Source: Nitrososphaerota archaeon (lineage in GTDB: Archaea > Thermoproteota > Nitrososphaeria > Nitrososphaerales > Nitrosopumilaceae). From it: DNA of 64,000 nucleotides. The notes beneath the pieces are model-generated. The model made no database searches, was not told the origin of the DNA, and was given only the letters and a program-made list of their open reading frames with translations. Within the stretch, counting starts at the first letter, position 1, and each line of letters opens with the position of its first letter. Location: NCBI GenBank assembly GCA_028867755.1, contig JAGWFT010000002.1:186001-250000 (forward strand), written 5' to 3'. Position numbers and translations under genes: made by a program. Shown here one piece after another: positions 1 through 6,140 of this stretch.

Positions 1-135
1 AATTTAACATTAACTTTGGCATCAAACATTGCTAAAAGATCAAAAAAGGCAGCAAAGCTATTAGAAATATTACAAAATGGCTCAAAACAGCATGTTACCA
101 GTACACAACTCAGGCAAGGGCATGCTAAAGTCTAA
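1..135 (+). CDS. C-terminal end of unidentified protein (partial)
   Basis: Frame 1 is open from the window edge and stops with TAA at 133-135, giving 44 residues of a protein whose start lies outside the window. The piece is Lys/Gln-rich with an amphipathic stretch around AAKLLEILQNG. I do not recognise the family. It ends 41 bp before the peptide:N-glycanase-like gene on the same strand, so the two could be co-transcribed. An open frame of 44 codons could also be chance, hence the modest confidence. Confidence 0.45.
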   Translation, partial: NLTLTLASNIAKRSKKAAKLLEILQNGSKQHVTSTQLRQGHAKV

Positions 136-176
136 GTTACAAAAGCATTATCTTTCTGTTTTGATAATAAAAAACA

Positions 177-926
177 ATGCAGTCAAACTGCTCTAGTCTT
201 GATTTTGGTGCTATCAAGAACTCTTTTCTGTTTTACAAGACCGTAACAAGCCAGTACAAAAACCCTCAAGTATTAAGGTCTGTCAGGGAATTGATACCTA
301 AAGATGTACTGGAGGCAGACTTGGTTCCATCACTTTTGAAGTGGTTCAAGGGTTTTATGACCTGGACTCCAAACCAAATTGTCTGCGACAAATGTAACAC
401 AGGAGACAAGATGCAAGTTACGATACAAACAGGAAATACTTGGATGATACGCAAAACAGAGGTTCATACTTGCAGTAAGTGTGGAACAGAGAAGATAATT
501 CCAAGATACAATGACGTGTTGAAAATTGCCAAGACAAGATATGGAAGATGCGGTGAATGGTCCATACTTTTTGGCGCCATCCTAAATTCATTATCTATTG
601 AATCTAGAATTGCATATGATTACCTTGATCACTGCTGGAATGAGATACTTGTTGATGGCAAGTGGTTTCATGCAGATTCTACGTTTGAATATCCATATTC
701 GTTTGATAATCCTCACTATTACGAACGAAACTGGAAGAAACAGTACGTCTATGTCATTGCATTCTCGCCAGACAAGATAGAAGACGTTACAGGCAGATAC
801 ACAGAACAATGGGACACAGTTTTGTTACGAAGAAAGAGCTTGGGCCAGTCTGGAAGTGTCAATGTAAGCTCCATTGACGACCTTCAGAATTTTTACACTA
901 CTATACAATCACTTTATAGCAATTAG
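177..926 (+). CDS. Peptide:N-glycanase (PNGase/NGLY1)-like transglutaminase-fold protein
   Basis: 249 aa, ATG start. The core matches the eukaryotic cytoplasmic peptide:N-glycanase family, which removes N-glycans from misfolded glycoproteins. A zinc site is visible as CDKC (C70, C73) and CSKC (C99, C102). It is followed by IPRYN and the RCGEW nucleophile motif (C125), then DYLDHCWNE (H152) and HADS (D167), completing a Cys-His-Asp triad in the family's order and spacing. A later YVIAFSPDKIEDVTGRY segment also matches the eukaryotic enzymes. There is no signal peptide or membrane span, so it should be cytosolic. The first 60 residues are not recognisable; the PUB and PAW domains of animal NGLY1 are absent. 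Its stop overlaps the stop of the convergent MFS gene by 4 nt. The substrate is inference: it could be a deglycosylase, amidase or protease. Confidence 0.8.
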   Translation: MQSNCSSLDFGAIKNSFLFYKTVTSQYKNPQVLRSVRELIPKDVLEADLVPSLLKWFKGFMTWTPNQIVCDKCNTGDKMQVTIQTGNTWMIRKTEVHTCSKCGTEKIIPRYNDVLKIAKTRYGRCGEWSILFGAILNSLSIESRIAYDYLDHCWNEILVDGKWFHADSTFEYPYSFDNPHYYERNWKKQYVYVIAFSPDKIEDVTGRYTEQWDTVLLRRKSLGQSGSVNVSSIDDLQNFYTTIQSLYSN

Positions 927-1960
927 GACTTTTGTGATGTATCAACTGATCTTTGTTTTCCAGGCTTTAGGAAAAATGCACAAGTTATGATTGCTCCGGA
1001 ACACAACTCAATTGCAGTGAAACTATAAAACGGCAACGCATAACTTATTGTGAAAAGTATTGCCCCTATGATTGTTCCAGCAGACGCTGACACATTTCTT
1101 AATACGTCATATACAGCAAATAGTGCTGGTCTTTTCTCTCTTGGTGTCAGCTCAATTTGAAGAGCCTCATGTGTTGGGCCATAATTTACGCCTGTTGCAA
1201 TCATTGCAAGCAATATTGCAAGTATCCACCAAAATGAATGCTCTAGTATAAGAAATATCGAGAGCGGGGCTGTCGTGATGACAGACAGCAATAGTATCTT
1301 TCTCTTGTCAAACCTGTCTGAAACAATTCCAAGTGGTGTTCTAACTAGATTTGCAAACAAGATCTGCATGCTCAGTATTATTCCCCACTGGAAGCTGTCA
1401 AGCTTTGCAATGGTGATGCCATAAAATATCAGGTAAGGGCCCATTATCGAATTTGCTACAATAACTAGTATGTAAGCTGAAAGCAATGGAATCAGTGCTT
1501 TTGGTAGCGTAACAAGATTGGACCAGAAATTCTTTGAATGGTAAAATACCGATTCAAAAGACTCTGGATTTTTTCTATTGTGTAACAGTGATTGTTCTGG
1601 TTTCACATGTAACGGTTTTAGCTCGTTTTCACGCAAGAACTTGACTAGCAATATGGTAGAAATTGGTGATATCATAAGTGCTATTATTGCTCCAAGCCTG
1701 AATCCGTCTACTGCTCCCATTGTGTAAACTAGGTATCCGCCCACAAGGGGTGCAAAGATGGAGGGTATGGTGGTAAGTGTTTGGTAAAGTGAGAGCTGAG
1801 CAGTCCTATTTTTTTGTACTGTGGCATCAGCTACTAGTTGTCGCCAAGCAGTAGAACTGATTCCCCCTATTGCTCCAATCAATATTGGAATTGAAAGCAC
1901 GGCCCAGCTGTTTGATAGGTAATAACCAAAAAGTATGGCAGGTCCTATCCATGATGTCAT
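923..1960 (-). CDS. MFS transporter, 5' end without a usable start codon
   Basis: 345 aa from the first ATG, with about ten hydrophobic helices typical of the major facilitator superfamily; RTPLGIVSDRFDKRK is the mid-protein copy of the MFS loop motif. The reading frame stays open upstream to a stop at 2204-2206. That extension encodes two more helices and the first MFS loop (GGVITGRHNLKK), so ATG 1960 would remove TM1, TM2 and motif A. In the extension I find no in-frame ATG, GTG or TTG. Either the gene starts at a non-standard codon, or its start was lost by a small frameshift near 2190 or a promoter-proximal rearrangement. The 17-nt tRNA-Met copy sits just upstream (2275-2291). Substrate unknown. 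Treat as possibly non-functional. Confidence 0.75.
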   Translation of the reverse strand: MTSWIGPAILFGYYLSNSWAVLSIPILIGAIGGISSTAWRQLVADATVQKNRTAQLSLYQTLTTIPSIFAPLVGGYLVYTMGAVDGFRLGAIIALMISPISTILLVKFLRENELKPLHVKPEQSLLHNRKNPESFESVFYHSKNFWSNLVTLPKALIPLLSAYILVIVANSIMGPYLIFYGITIAKLDSFQWGIILSMQILFANLVRTPLGIVSDRFDKRKILLLSVITTAPLSIFLILEHSFWWILAILLAMIATGVNYGPTHEALQIELTPREKRPALFAVYDVLRNVSASAGTIIGAILFTISYALPFYSFTAIELCSGAIITCAFFLKPGKQRSVDTSQKS

Positions 1961-2274
1961 GATTGCAATCTTTTTGAGATTGTGCCTTCCAGTAATGACT
2001 CCGCCTGCAATAGTTGATGGTATTCCAATGAGTGTTGCAAATGTAGCAATTATTCCATACTGGAGGACTGTTCCACCAAGTGAGGTAAAGTAGATTGGTA
2101 GAAATGATAGTGCAATGTTGCCTATGCTTCCAATTGAAGTGGCAATAACCAGTACTGCAATGTTTCCCCTTGGAATGATCTCTTTCGTATTATTACATCT
2201 GCACTAAATTCTTCTTTAATCTGTTGGGTTGTAATTTTTTGTAAATGAAATTGTTATGTGTCAAAAAAAGGTGT

Positions 2275-2291
2275 ATACCGGGGGTGGGTTT
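2275..2291 (-). repeat. 17-nt copy of the tRNA-Met 3' end (candidate attachment site)
   Basis: These 17 bases are identical to 5828-5844, which are the last bases of the T arm and the acceptor 3' strand of the tRNA-Met gene, in the same orientation. The rest of a tRNA is absent here. An intact tRNA on one side and a fragment of its 3' end on the other is the usual footprint of site-specific integration into a tRNA gene. No integrase gene is visible between them. Confidence 0.7.
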
Positions 2292-2414
2292 AGCTAAATT
2301 AATTTAATACCCTAACAAATTACTGCCTTAATTTCTTATTTTTAGACGTGCGTTACCTATCTTAAACTACCTCTAGATTTAATGGACATCCTGCTATTAA
2401 ATCAAAATATGAAA
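2292..2414. other. Short intergenic stretch at the island edge
   Basis: This AT-rich stretch lies between the tRNA-Met fragment and the end of the Met-rich protein gene. I see no gene or strong secondary structure in it. Confidence 0.4.
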
Positions 2415-2759
2415 TTACCTTTGCCACATCATGCCATGATAGGTGAAGTTGTTACTCATCATCCATGGACCCATGTACTGATTCTGAAAGTTAGGATTAC
2501 TCATCATACTATACATGAAATCTTTGTTTTGAAACATGTAGTTATACATCTGCTGTCTTAGTTGAGGATCTTGCATCATATATCCCATGTACTGACCTGC
2601 AAACTGTGGATTTCTACCCATCATTTGATTGAAAATTGAAGGGTTTTGGTACATCATTGTATATGGGTTGTAGGTGTTCAGGAAAACTGCGTAACCAATT
2701 CCAATGCCCGCAACAAATACTCCAACTGTAATGCCGATCCAAACGTATCGATTGATCAT
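2415..2759 (-). CDS. Methionine-rich membrane-anchored protein
   Basis: 114 aa, ATG start. An N-terminal membrane helix (WIGITVGVFVAGIGIGYAVF, residues 7-26) is followed by a domain facing outward, extremely rich in Met, Tyr, Asn and Gln: 17 methionines in the last 85 residues, many as MM pairs (TMMY, NQMMG, YMM, SMM, WMM, GMMW). Clusters of Met with few Cys or His are typical of extracytoplasmic Cu(I)-binding proteins in bacteria; no family is claimed here. It lies in the same island as a cupredoxin, supporting a metal role by inference. A TATA-like stretch lies about 25-30 nt upstream and a perfect palindrome at 2849-2866. Confidence 0.7.
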   Translation of the reverse strand: MINRYVWIGITVGVFVAGIGIGYAVFLNTYNPYTMMYQNPSIFNQMMGRNPQFAGQYMGYMMQDPQLRQQMYNYMFQNKDFMYSMMSNPNFQNQYMGPWMMSNNFTYHGMMWQR

Positions 2760-2848
2760 GAATATAATATGATGATTTTAGATATTATACCAATGACAAA
2801 ATTATCATTACTGAGAATCATCATTTTACTCAGTTATTCCTAAGCAAA

Positions 2849-2866
2849 ATTATCAGATCTGATAAT
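2849..2866. promoter_or_regulatory. Perfect 18-bp palindrome upstream of the Met-rich gene
   Basis: ATTATCAGATCTGATAAT is a perfect inverted repeat without spacer, 90 bp upstream of the Met-rich protein start and 42 bp upstream of a decayed zinc-finger frame on the other strand. Its size and symmetry suit a dimeric regulator such as the winged-helix protein encoded at 4482. The regulator assignment is a guess. Confidence 0.45.
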
Positions 2867-2907
2867 CGGATTTTCTCGTTAAATAGGATCAACGGCTTAT
2901 TCTATCC

Positions 2908-2997
2908 ATGTTCGAAAAACATTGCCAAGTTTGCGGTATTGGTGTAAAGAAAGAGACAACACTAAAGTGATTTAACAAATATTTTTGCACTAGGTGA
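2908..2997 (+). pseudogene. Remnant of a TRASH-like metal-binding mini-protein
   Basis: ATG at 2908 opens a frame MFEKHCQVCGIGVKKETTLK that meets TGA at 2968-2970. The same frame continues as FNKYFCTR to a second TGA. CxxCG followed by F(x)KYFC is the pattern of short archaeal TRASH domains, which bind metal and often sit beside copper genes. The first TGA stands where an Arg codon CGA would fit (LK-R-FNKYFC). The C-terminal histidine or cysteine part is missing. I read it as a decayed copy of a 50-60 aa protein. Confidence 0.5.
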
Positions 2998-3283
2998 TGC
3001 CTGATGGTGCTTGTTCCACATAAAACAAGACATCTGAAGTTGAGAGGAGATTTGAGTTTGGGATGCCAAATGGTGTAGCAATCTCAAGACAATTGTTTGT
3101 CACCGTACATGTAGGAAGGCTAGCTTGAGAACTGTATGCTGCTAGATCATTTTCCAAAGTAGGATCATTTCATGTAACAATAATTGCAATCATGGAACTT
3201 CCACTTGTTGCAAATACCGTAGGAATGGTCAAAGATGAAGATAAAATCGATAGAACTATTACACTAACGAAAATATTTTTCGT
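2990..3283 (-). pseudogene. Remnant of a secreted protease N-terminus (S8/S53-like)
   Basis: On the minus strand a signal-peptide-like stretch (IFVSVIVLSILSSSL..PTVFAT) is followed by SMIAIIVT, a TGA at 3170-3172, then NDPTLENDLAAYSSQ and LPTCTVTNNC. The pattern of an IAIV segment, DPTxxxDLAAF/Y and LPxC resembles the start of the catalytic domain of secreted subtilisin/sedolisin-type proteases common in thaumarchaea. No start codon precedes it and the frame ends at 2990, before any catalytic region. It is a decayed fragment; family assignment is tentative. Confidence 0.4.
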
Positions 3284-3370
3284 TCAACCTATATTATCGC
3301 ATCACTTCTTTCCTATTAGGTTCTTCTTATCTGTGATTTGCATGCATTATGAATAATCATATAAATTATT

Positions 3371-3856
3371 TCAATATGGAGGAGGTTGCACTATAAGCTG
3401 GCCCCTCATGGTAGGATAGTGAAATGTACAATAGTAAGTAAATACACCAGTAGTATTTGCATCCAATGTCATGGTTGTATTCTCACCTGGATGTACAACA
3501 ACATTGATGTTGTACGGCTTGTCAAAGATAGTAAATGAATGATTATCTCCGCCAGGTTGTTCAATGTTAAAAAAGTGGATCACCATTTTATCGCCTTTGA
3601 AGACTGCCATAACGGGCATACTGTAAATATCCTTGGGCATTCCCATTTGGGTCTCATTGAAACCAGGGATCTCACTATCAGACAGCCAAAATTCTCTCTT
3701 TTCTCCAGTGTAATGTTGAATGTTGCTTGTTTGCAGTGTGTTCTGGTTTGTTGCCTGTGATGTGGTGGTGATGGACATTGTTACAGCGATTAAGGCAATA
3801 GTAATTGCAGCAATAGCTATGCCAAGTGTTATTATTGTAGTACTGGAGGACAACAA
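3371..3856 (-). CDS. Membrane-anchored plastocyanin-like blue copper protein
   Basis: 161 aa from a TTG. A hydrophobic N-terminal segment (about residues 8-30) anchors or exports it; the rest is a cupredoxin domain. Type-1 copper ligands are visible in the usual order: H106 (DNHSFTI), C143 (YYCTF), H146 (CTFHYP) and M150 (YPTMRG). Ammonia-oxidising archaea use many such proteins as electron carriers instead of c-type cytochromes, so periplasmic electron transfer is the likely role; the partner is unknown. It is transcribed divergently from the small membrane gene at 3952. The shared upstream region has inverted octamers flanking it. Neighbours include a Met-rich protein and a His-rich membrane protein. 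Confidence 0.85.
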   Translation of the reverse strand: MLSSSTTIITLGIAIAAITIALIAVTMSITTTSQATNQNTLQTSNIQHYTGEKREFWLSDSEIPGFNETQMGMPKDIYSMPVMAVFKGDKMVIHFFNIEQPGGDNHSFTIFDKPYNINVVVHPGENTTMTLDANTTGVFTYYCTFHYPTMRGQLIVQPPPY

Positions 3857-3865
3857 AAATTCTAG

Positions 3866-3920
3866 TTACCTACCTATTTTTAATGATAATCACCATTCTC
3901 ACCAATAGAAATGGTAGGTA
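3866..3920. promoter_or_regulatory. Divergent promoter region bounded by inverted octamers
   Basis: TACCTACC at 3866-3873 and its exact reverse complement GGTAGGTA at 3913-3920 lie 39 bp apart between the divergent cupredoxin gene and the gene at 3952. An AT-rich core lies between them. Such symmetric half-sites in a shared promoter suggest one regulator acting on both genes. This is seen in sequence only; no binding protein is identified. Confidence 0.45.
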
Positions 3921-3951
3921 GCATATTATGCATTATAAAGAACTGATTGTC

Positions 3952-4167
3952 ATGAATAAAAAAATCCTTTTAGGCATTGCGGTTGGAGTTGTCATTATCG
4001 CTGCAACGCTAGGAGTAAAATCAATCATGGGAGAGAAAATAGCACTACCTGGCGAAGAACACACCGAAAATGCATTAAACTTACAAGAAAACAATCAATC
4101 ACAGATCAAATCACTAACTACAAGTAACGAGTCAAGTTCTTCCGAGTCAACAGAATCTGGTCCATGA
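3952..4167 (+). CDS. Small membrane-anchored protein, unknown function
   Basis: 71 aa starting MNKKILLG, with one N-terminal helix (about residues 4-24) and an outward tail ending in a Ser/Glu-rich stretch (NESSSSESTESGP). An ATG 24 nt upstream (3928) would add eight polar residues; I prefer 3952 because it gives a standard signal-anchor start. No family recognised. It is divergent from the cupredoxin gene and 40 bp before the gene at 4208, possibly in one unit with it. Confidence 0.5.
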   Translation: MNKKILLGIAVGVVIIAATLGVKSIMGEKIALPGEEHTENALNLQENNQSQIKSLTTSNESSSSESTESGP

Positions 4168-4207
4168 GAAAGTATCTATTGATCCAAATACGATAGGTTG
4201 AGTAGAC

Positions 4208-4477
4208 ATGGCAGAATTATCAATTACCAATTATGTACTTCTTGCGGCACATCTCATAGTTGGATTTTTACTTGTCTTCTTTGCTGCCAAAGCGTTCAAG
4301 AGAACAAAATATCTTCCTATGGCACTTCTAGTCATAGGATTCACACTTTTGGTTCTTGGAGAAACTGTCATGGAATATGCATTTTCATTTGCTGGCGAGA
4401 GCTTGCAAAAAATAATAGAAGAAGGGTTTGAGATAGCTGGATTTATCGTACTTATCATAGCAGTCAAGAAAAGCTGA
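4208..4477 (+). CDS. Three-helix membrane protein paired with a winged-helix regulator
   Basis: 89 aa, ATG start, three hydrophobic helices (about residues 8-27, 36-55 and 70-86) with a short charged loop KAFKRTK between the first two. Its length and helix pattern recall small archaeal membrane proteins that are encoded directly before ArsR-type winged-helix proteins. The next gene starts 4 bp after its stop and is such a regulator, so the two are almost certainly co-expressed. Function unknown; a membrane partner or sensor for the regulator is inference. Confidence 0.6.
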   Translation: MAELSITNYVLLAAHLIVGFLLVFFAAKAFKRTKYLPMALLVIGFTLLVLGETVMEYAFSFAGESLQKIIEEGFEIAGFIVLIIAVKKS

Positions 4478-4481
4478 AAAA

Positions 4482-4823
4482 ATGACAAACGATGATGAGA
4501 TCCTAGGCATATTGGGAGATGAATATAGTAGAAAGATACTTGCAATACTGGCAAAAAATGAGCTCAATGCCCAAGAAATATCAGCAAAACTTGGTATTCC
4601 CGCTTCGACAACCTATAGAAAGATCAAGAGCTTGGAAAGTCTAGGCCTCATAAAGAAGACTAAGGTTGTTCGTACGCTTGAGGGTCTTGACGAAAGTTAC
4701 TACAAGAGTTTGGTCTCAGGTATAGATGTAAAGTTCAGAGATGGCGAGATGTCGTGCAAACTTGAAAAGTTTGCCATGGATGAAAAGATACAAAGGCTTT
4801 GGGAAAAATTCTCAGAAAAATGA
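4482..4823 (+). CDS. ArsR-like winged-helix transcriptional regulator
   Basis: 113 aa, ATG start. Residues 1-60 form a winged helix: DEYSRKILAILAKNELNAQE, then the recognition helix region PASTTYRKIKSLESLGLIKK. The C-terminal half (residues 61-113) is charged and has one Cys (C89); no obvious metal-binding cluster is visible. It is translationally close-coupled to the preceding membrane protein. Candidate targets are the palindrome at 2849-2866 and the inverted octamers at 3866-3920, but nothing in the sequence proves this. Confidence 0.75.
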   Translation: MTNDDEILGILGDEYSRKILAILAKNELNAQEISAKLGIPASTTYRKIKSLESLGLIKKTKVVRTLEGLDESYYKSLVSGIDVKFRDGEMSCKLEKFAMDEKIQRLWEKFSEK

Positions 4824-4933
4824 ATTGATTTTATTGTAATGCTGTGTTATAGATTTAATAAAATATCTGCTATCATTCTCGTTGATGAAAATGGTAGAAC
4901 CGATTTTATTCCAATCTGCATATTAATTATTCG

Positions 4934-5170
4934 ATGAAAACATCTTCATATGTACTAATGACGCTTGTCATACTTGCCACAAGTGCACCGACACTAGCTC
5001 TTGCACAATATGAAAACGAAGGAGGAGATCAGGGAAACACTGTGATGATCCTGGCAATCTTTAGTTTGACATTATACGTAACCATATCCGCAATACTTGG
5101 CGTAGTTGGATATTCAATTTGGAAAGTATGCAGGATAAGAAGAAAAGCTGCAAAAATGAGAGCGACGTAA
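4934..5170 (+). CDS. Small secreted/membrane protein with signal peptide and one helix
   Basis: 78 aa, ATG start. A signal peptide ending in PTLALAQ (cleavage near residue 24) is followed by an acidic linker, a membrane helix (about residues 37-60) and a basic cytosolic tail VCRIRRKAAKMR. Topology would be outside-in with the tail in the cytoplasm. No family recognised. The next gene starts 5 bp after the stop, so the two are likely subunits of one membrane unit. Confidence 0.55.
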   Translation: MKTSSYVLMTLVILATSAPTLALAQYENEGGDQGNTVMILAIFSLTLYVTISAILGVVGYSIWKVCRIRRKAAKMRAT

Positions 5171-5175
5171 TCTTT

Positions 5176-5712
5176 ATGCATAATTTTTCTATCCATTCAT
5201 ACTTGAAAATATCAATAATGATAGTTCTTGCATTTGTTCCCACTCTAGCCTATGCTGATGATGACAATGGATTTAGTACGGCTGCCACTCTTGGCTGGTT
5301 AGCAATTGGCTGTGGAATGGCAGCAAATCTCTCACTTATCATATTCAAAATGATAAAGAAGATGCCTATCATGAAATTAGTAGGCGGTTCTAGTACTTCA
5401 CAAAGTTTGACATCCATGTACCAACCTGTATTGAATTTCCACATCCTGTTAAATTCAGTGGGATTCTTTGCTGGTTTATCGCATGGATTTATGCTCATAC
5501 GAGGACTGGACTACATATCACTCTCATTGGTCATAGTCATGACCGTATCAATGATTAGTGGCATAATACTCAAATTCGCATCTGATAAAAATTTAAAATT
5601 CTTCAGCAGACTAGTTCATGGTCAAGCCATTCTTGCTGCATTACTAGTGACACTTGTTGTTTTACATGTAATTACTAGATGGCATCATGGAATTATCATG
5701 CATTTCATATGA
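5176..5712 (+). CDS. Four-helix histidine-rich membrane protein, possible heme b protein
   Basis: 178 aa from ATG 5176; a longer frame from 5119 would overlap the previous gene by 52 nt and lose the signal peptide position, so I reject it. A signal-like segment ending PTLAYAD is followed by about four helices. Two histidine pairs lie within helices: HILLNSVGFFAGLSH (14 apart) and HGQAILAALLVTLVVLH (16 apart), with HH near the C-terminus. Spaced histidine pairs on two helices are how ferric-reductase-like and cytochrome b proteins hold heme, so heme b binding is plausible by inference. Sequence family not recognised. Confidence 0.6.
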   Translation: MHNFSIHSYLKISIMIVLAFVPTLAYADDDNGFSTAATLGWLAIGCGMAANLSLIIFKMIKKMPIMKLVGGSSTSQSLTSMYQPVLNFHILLNSVGFFAGLSHGFMLIRGLDYISLSLVIVMTVSMISGIILKFASDKNLKFFSRLVHGQAILAALLVTLVVLHVITRWHHGIIMHFI

Positions 5713-5827
5713 GGTATATGACATATTCTTACAGGTCTGAATCCCAATCTTAACTATGATAATGACACGTAAAAACATCAGTTTGAAACCTTTGATGAGT
5801 GTTACAATATTAGTTTAATACCAAAAC
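5713..5827. other. Intergenic stretch between heme-like gene and tRNA-Met
   Basis: AT-rich, no reading frame of interest. RTGATGA-like words around 5754-5805 resemble box C motifs but no convincing C/D box set was found. Confidence 0.35.
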
Positions 5828-5828
5828 A

Positions 5829-5923
5829 TACCGGGGGTGGGTTTCGAACCCACGACCTCCAGATTATGAGTATTACCCTTTTTGTGGAGACTGGCACTCT
5901 AGGCCAGGCTGAGCTACCCCGGC
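5829..5923 (-). tRNA. tRNA-Met (CAT), elongator type, with a non-canonical intron
   Basis: Read on the minus strand from 5923, the acceptor GCCGGGG pairs with CCCCGGT. The D stem GCTC/GAGT, variable loop AGGTC and T arm GTGGG-TTCGAAA-CCCAC are all clear. The anticodon loop is CTCATAA (anticodon CAT). The anticodon stem closes only if about 19 nt (around 5868-5886) are removed between CCAG and ACTCATAATCTGG. That places the intron at position 30/31, upstream of the anticodon rather than at the usual 37/38. The mature tRNA is 76 nt. CCA is not encoded. Sequence around the loop fits elongator rather than initiator tRNA. Its 3' 16-17 nt recur at 2275-2291. Confidence 0.88.
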
Positions 5924-6140
5924 ATAGATTACGCCTAATTTCAACTGCAATTAAATGTAGCTTGTAGAAAATGTTCGGAAAAATTTCGAAAACTAATTTC
6001 TTTTGATCCAAAAATATGTGCAGTCTAAAATTAATTAGACTGCTTTTGTACAAATGTGGAGTGGCAGTTGATGAATATTCAGTGTAAGACAAAGTATGAC
6101 ATGAAATGCCTAATTTGTAAAAAACTTGAAAAAGACCTTT

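Larger units (their letters stand above)
2292..5828. mobile_element. Putative tRNA-Met integrated island (about 3.5 kb, no integrase seen)
   Basis: The segment lies exactly between the intact tRNA-Met gene and the detached copy of its 3' end. Its content differs from the flanking housekeeping genes: small membrane or secreted proteins, a Met-rich protein, a cupredoxin, a regulator and two decayed reading frames. This fits a degenerate integrated element or genomic island that has lost its integrase. The alternative is a local duplication of a tRNA fragment without integration. The repeat is seen directly; the island interpretation is inference. Confidence 0.5.

Noticed and set aside
2275-2320. 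Second tRNA gene
   Set aside because: Only the last 17 bases match tRNA-Met; no D arm, anticodon arm or T-loop completion follows.
5119-5175. Extended N-terminus for the histidine-rich membrane protein
   Set aside because: It would overlap the preceding gene by 52 nt and place 19 charged residues before the signal segment; ATG 5176 gives a normal signal.
5713-5828. C/D box RNA
   Set aside because: GATGA-like and CTGA-like words occur, but not in the paired C/D and C'/D' spacing needed, so no RNA is called.
5802-6092. 96-codon minus-strand reading frame across the tRNA-Met gene
   Set aside because: The tRNA cloverleaf explains the conserved bases; the frame has no recognisable protein pattern.
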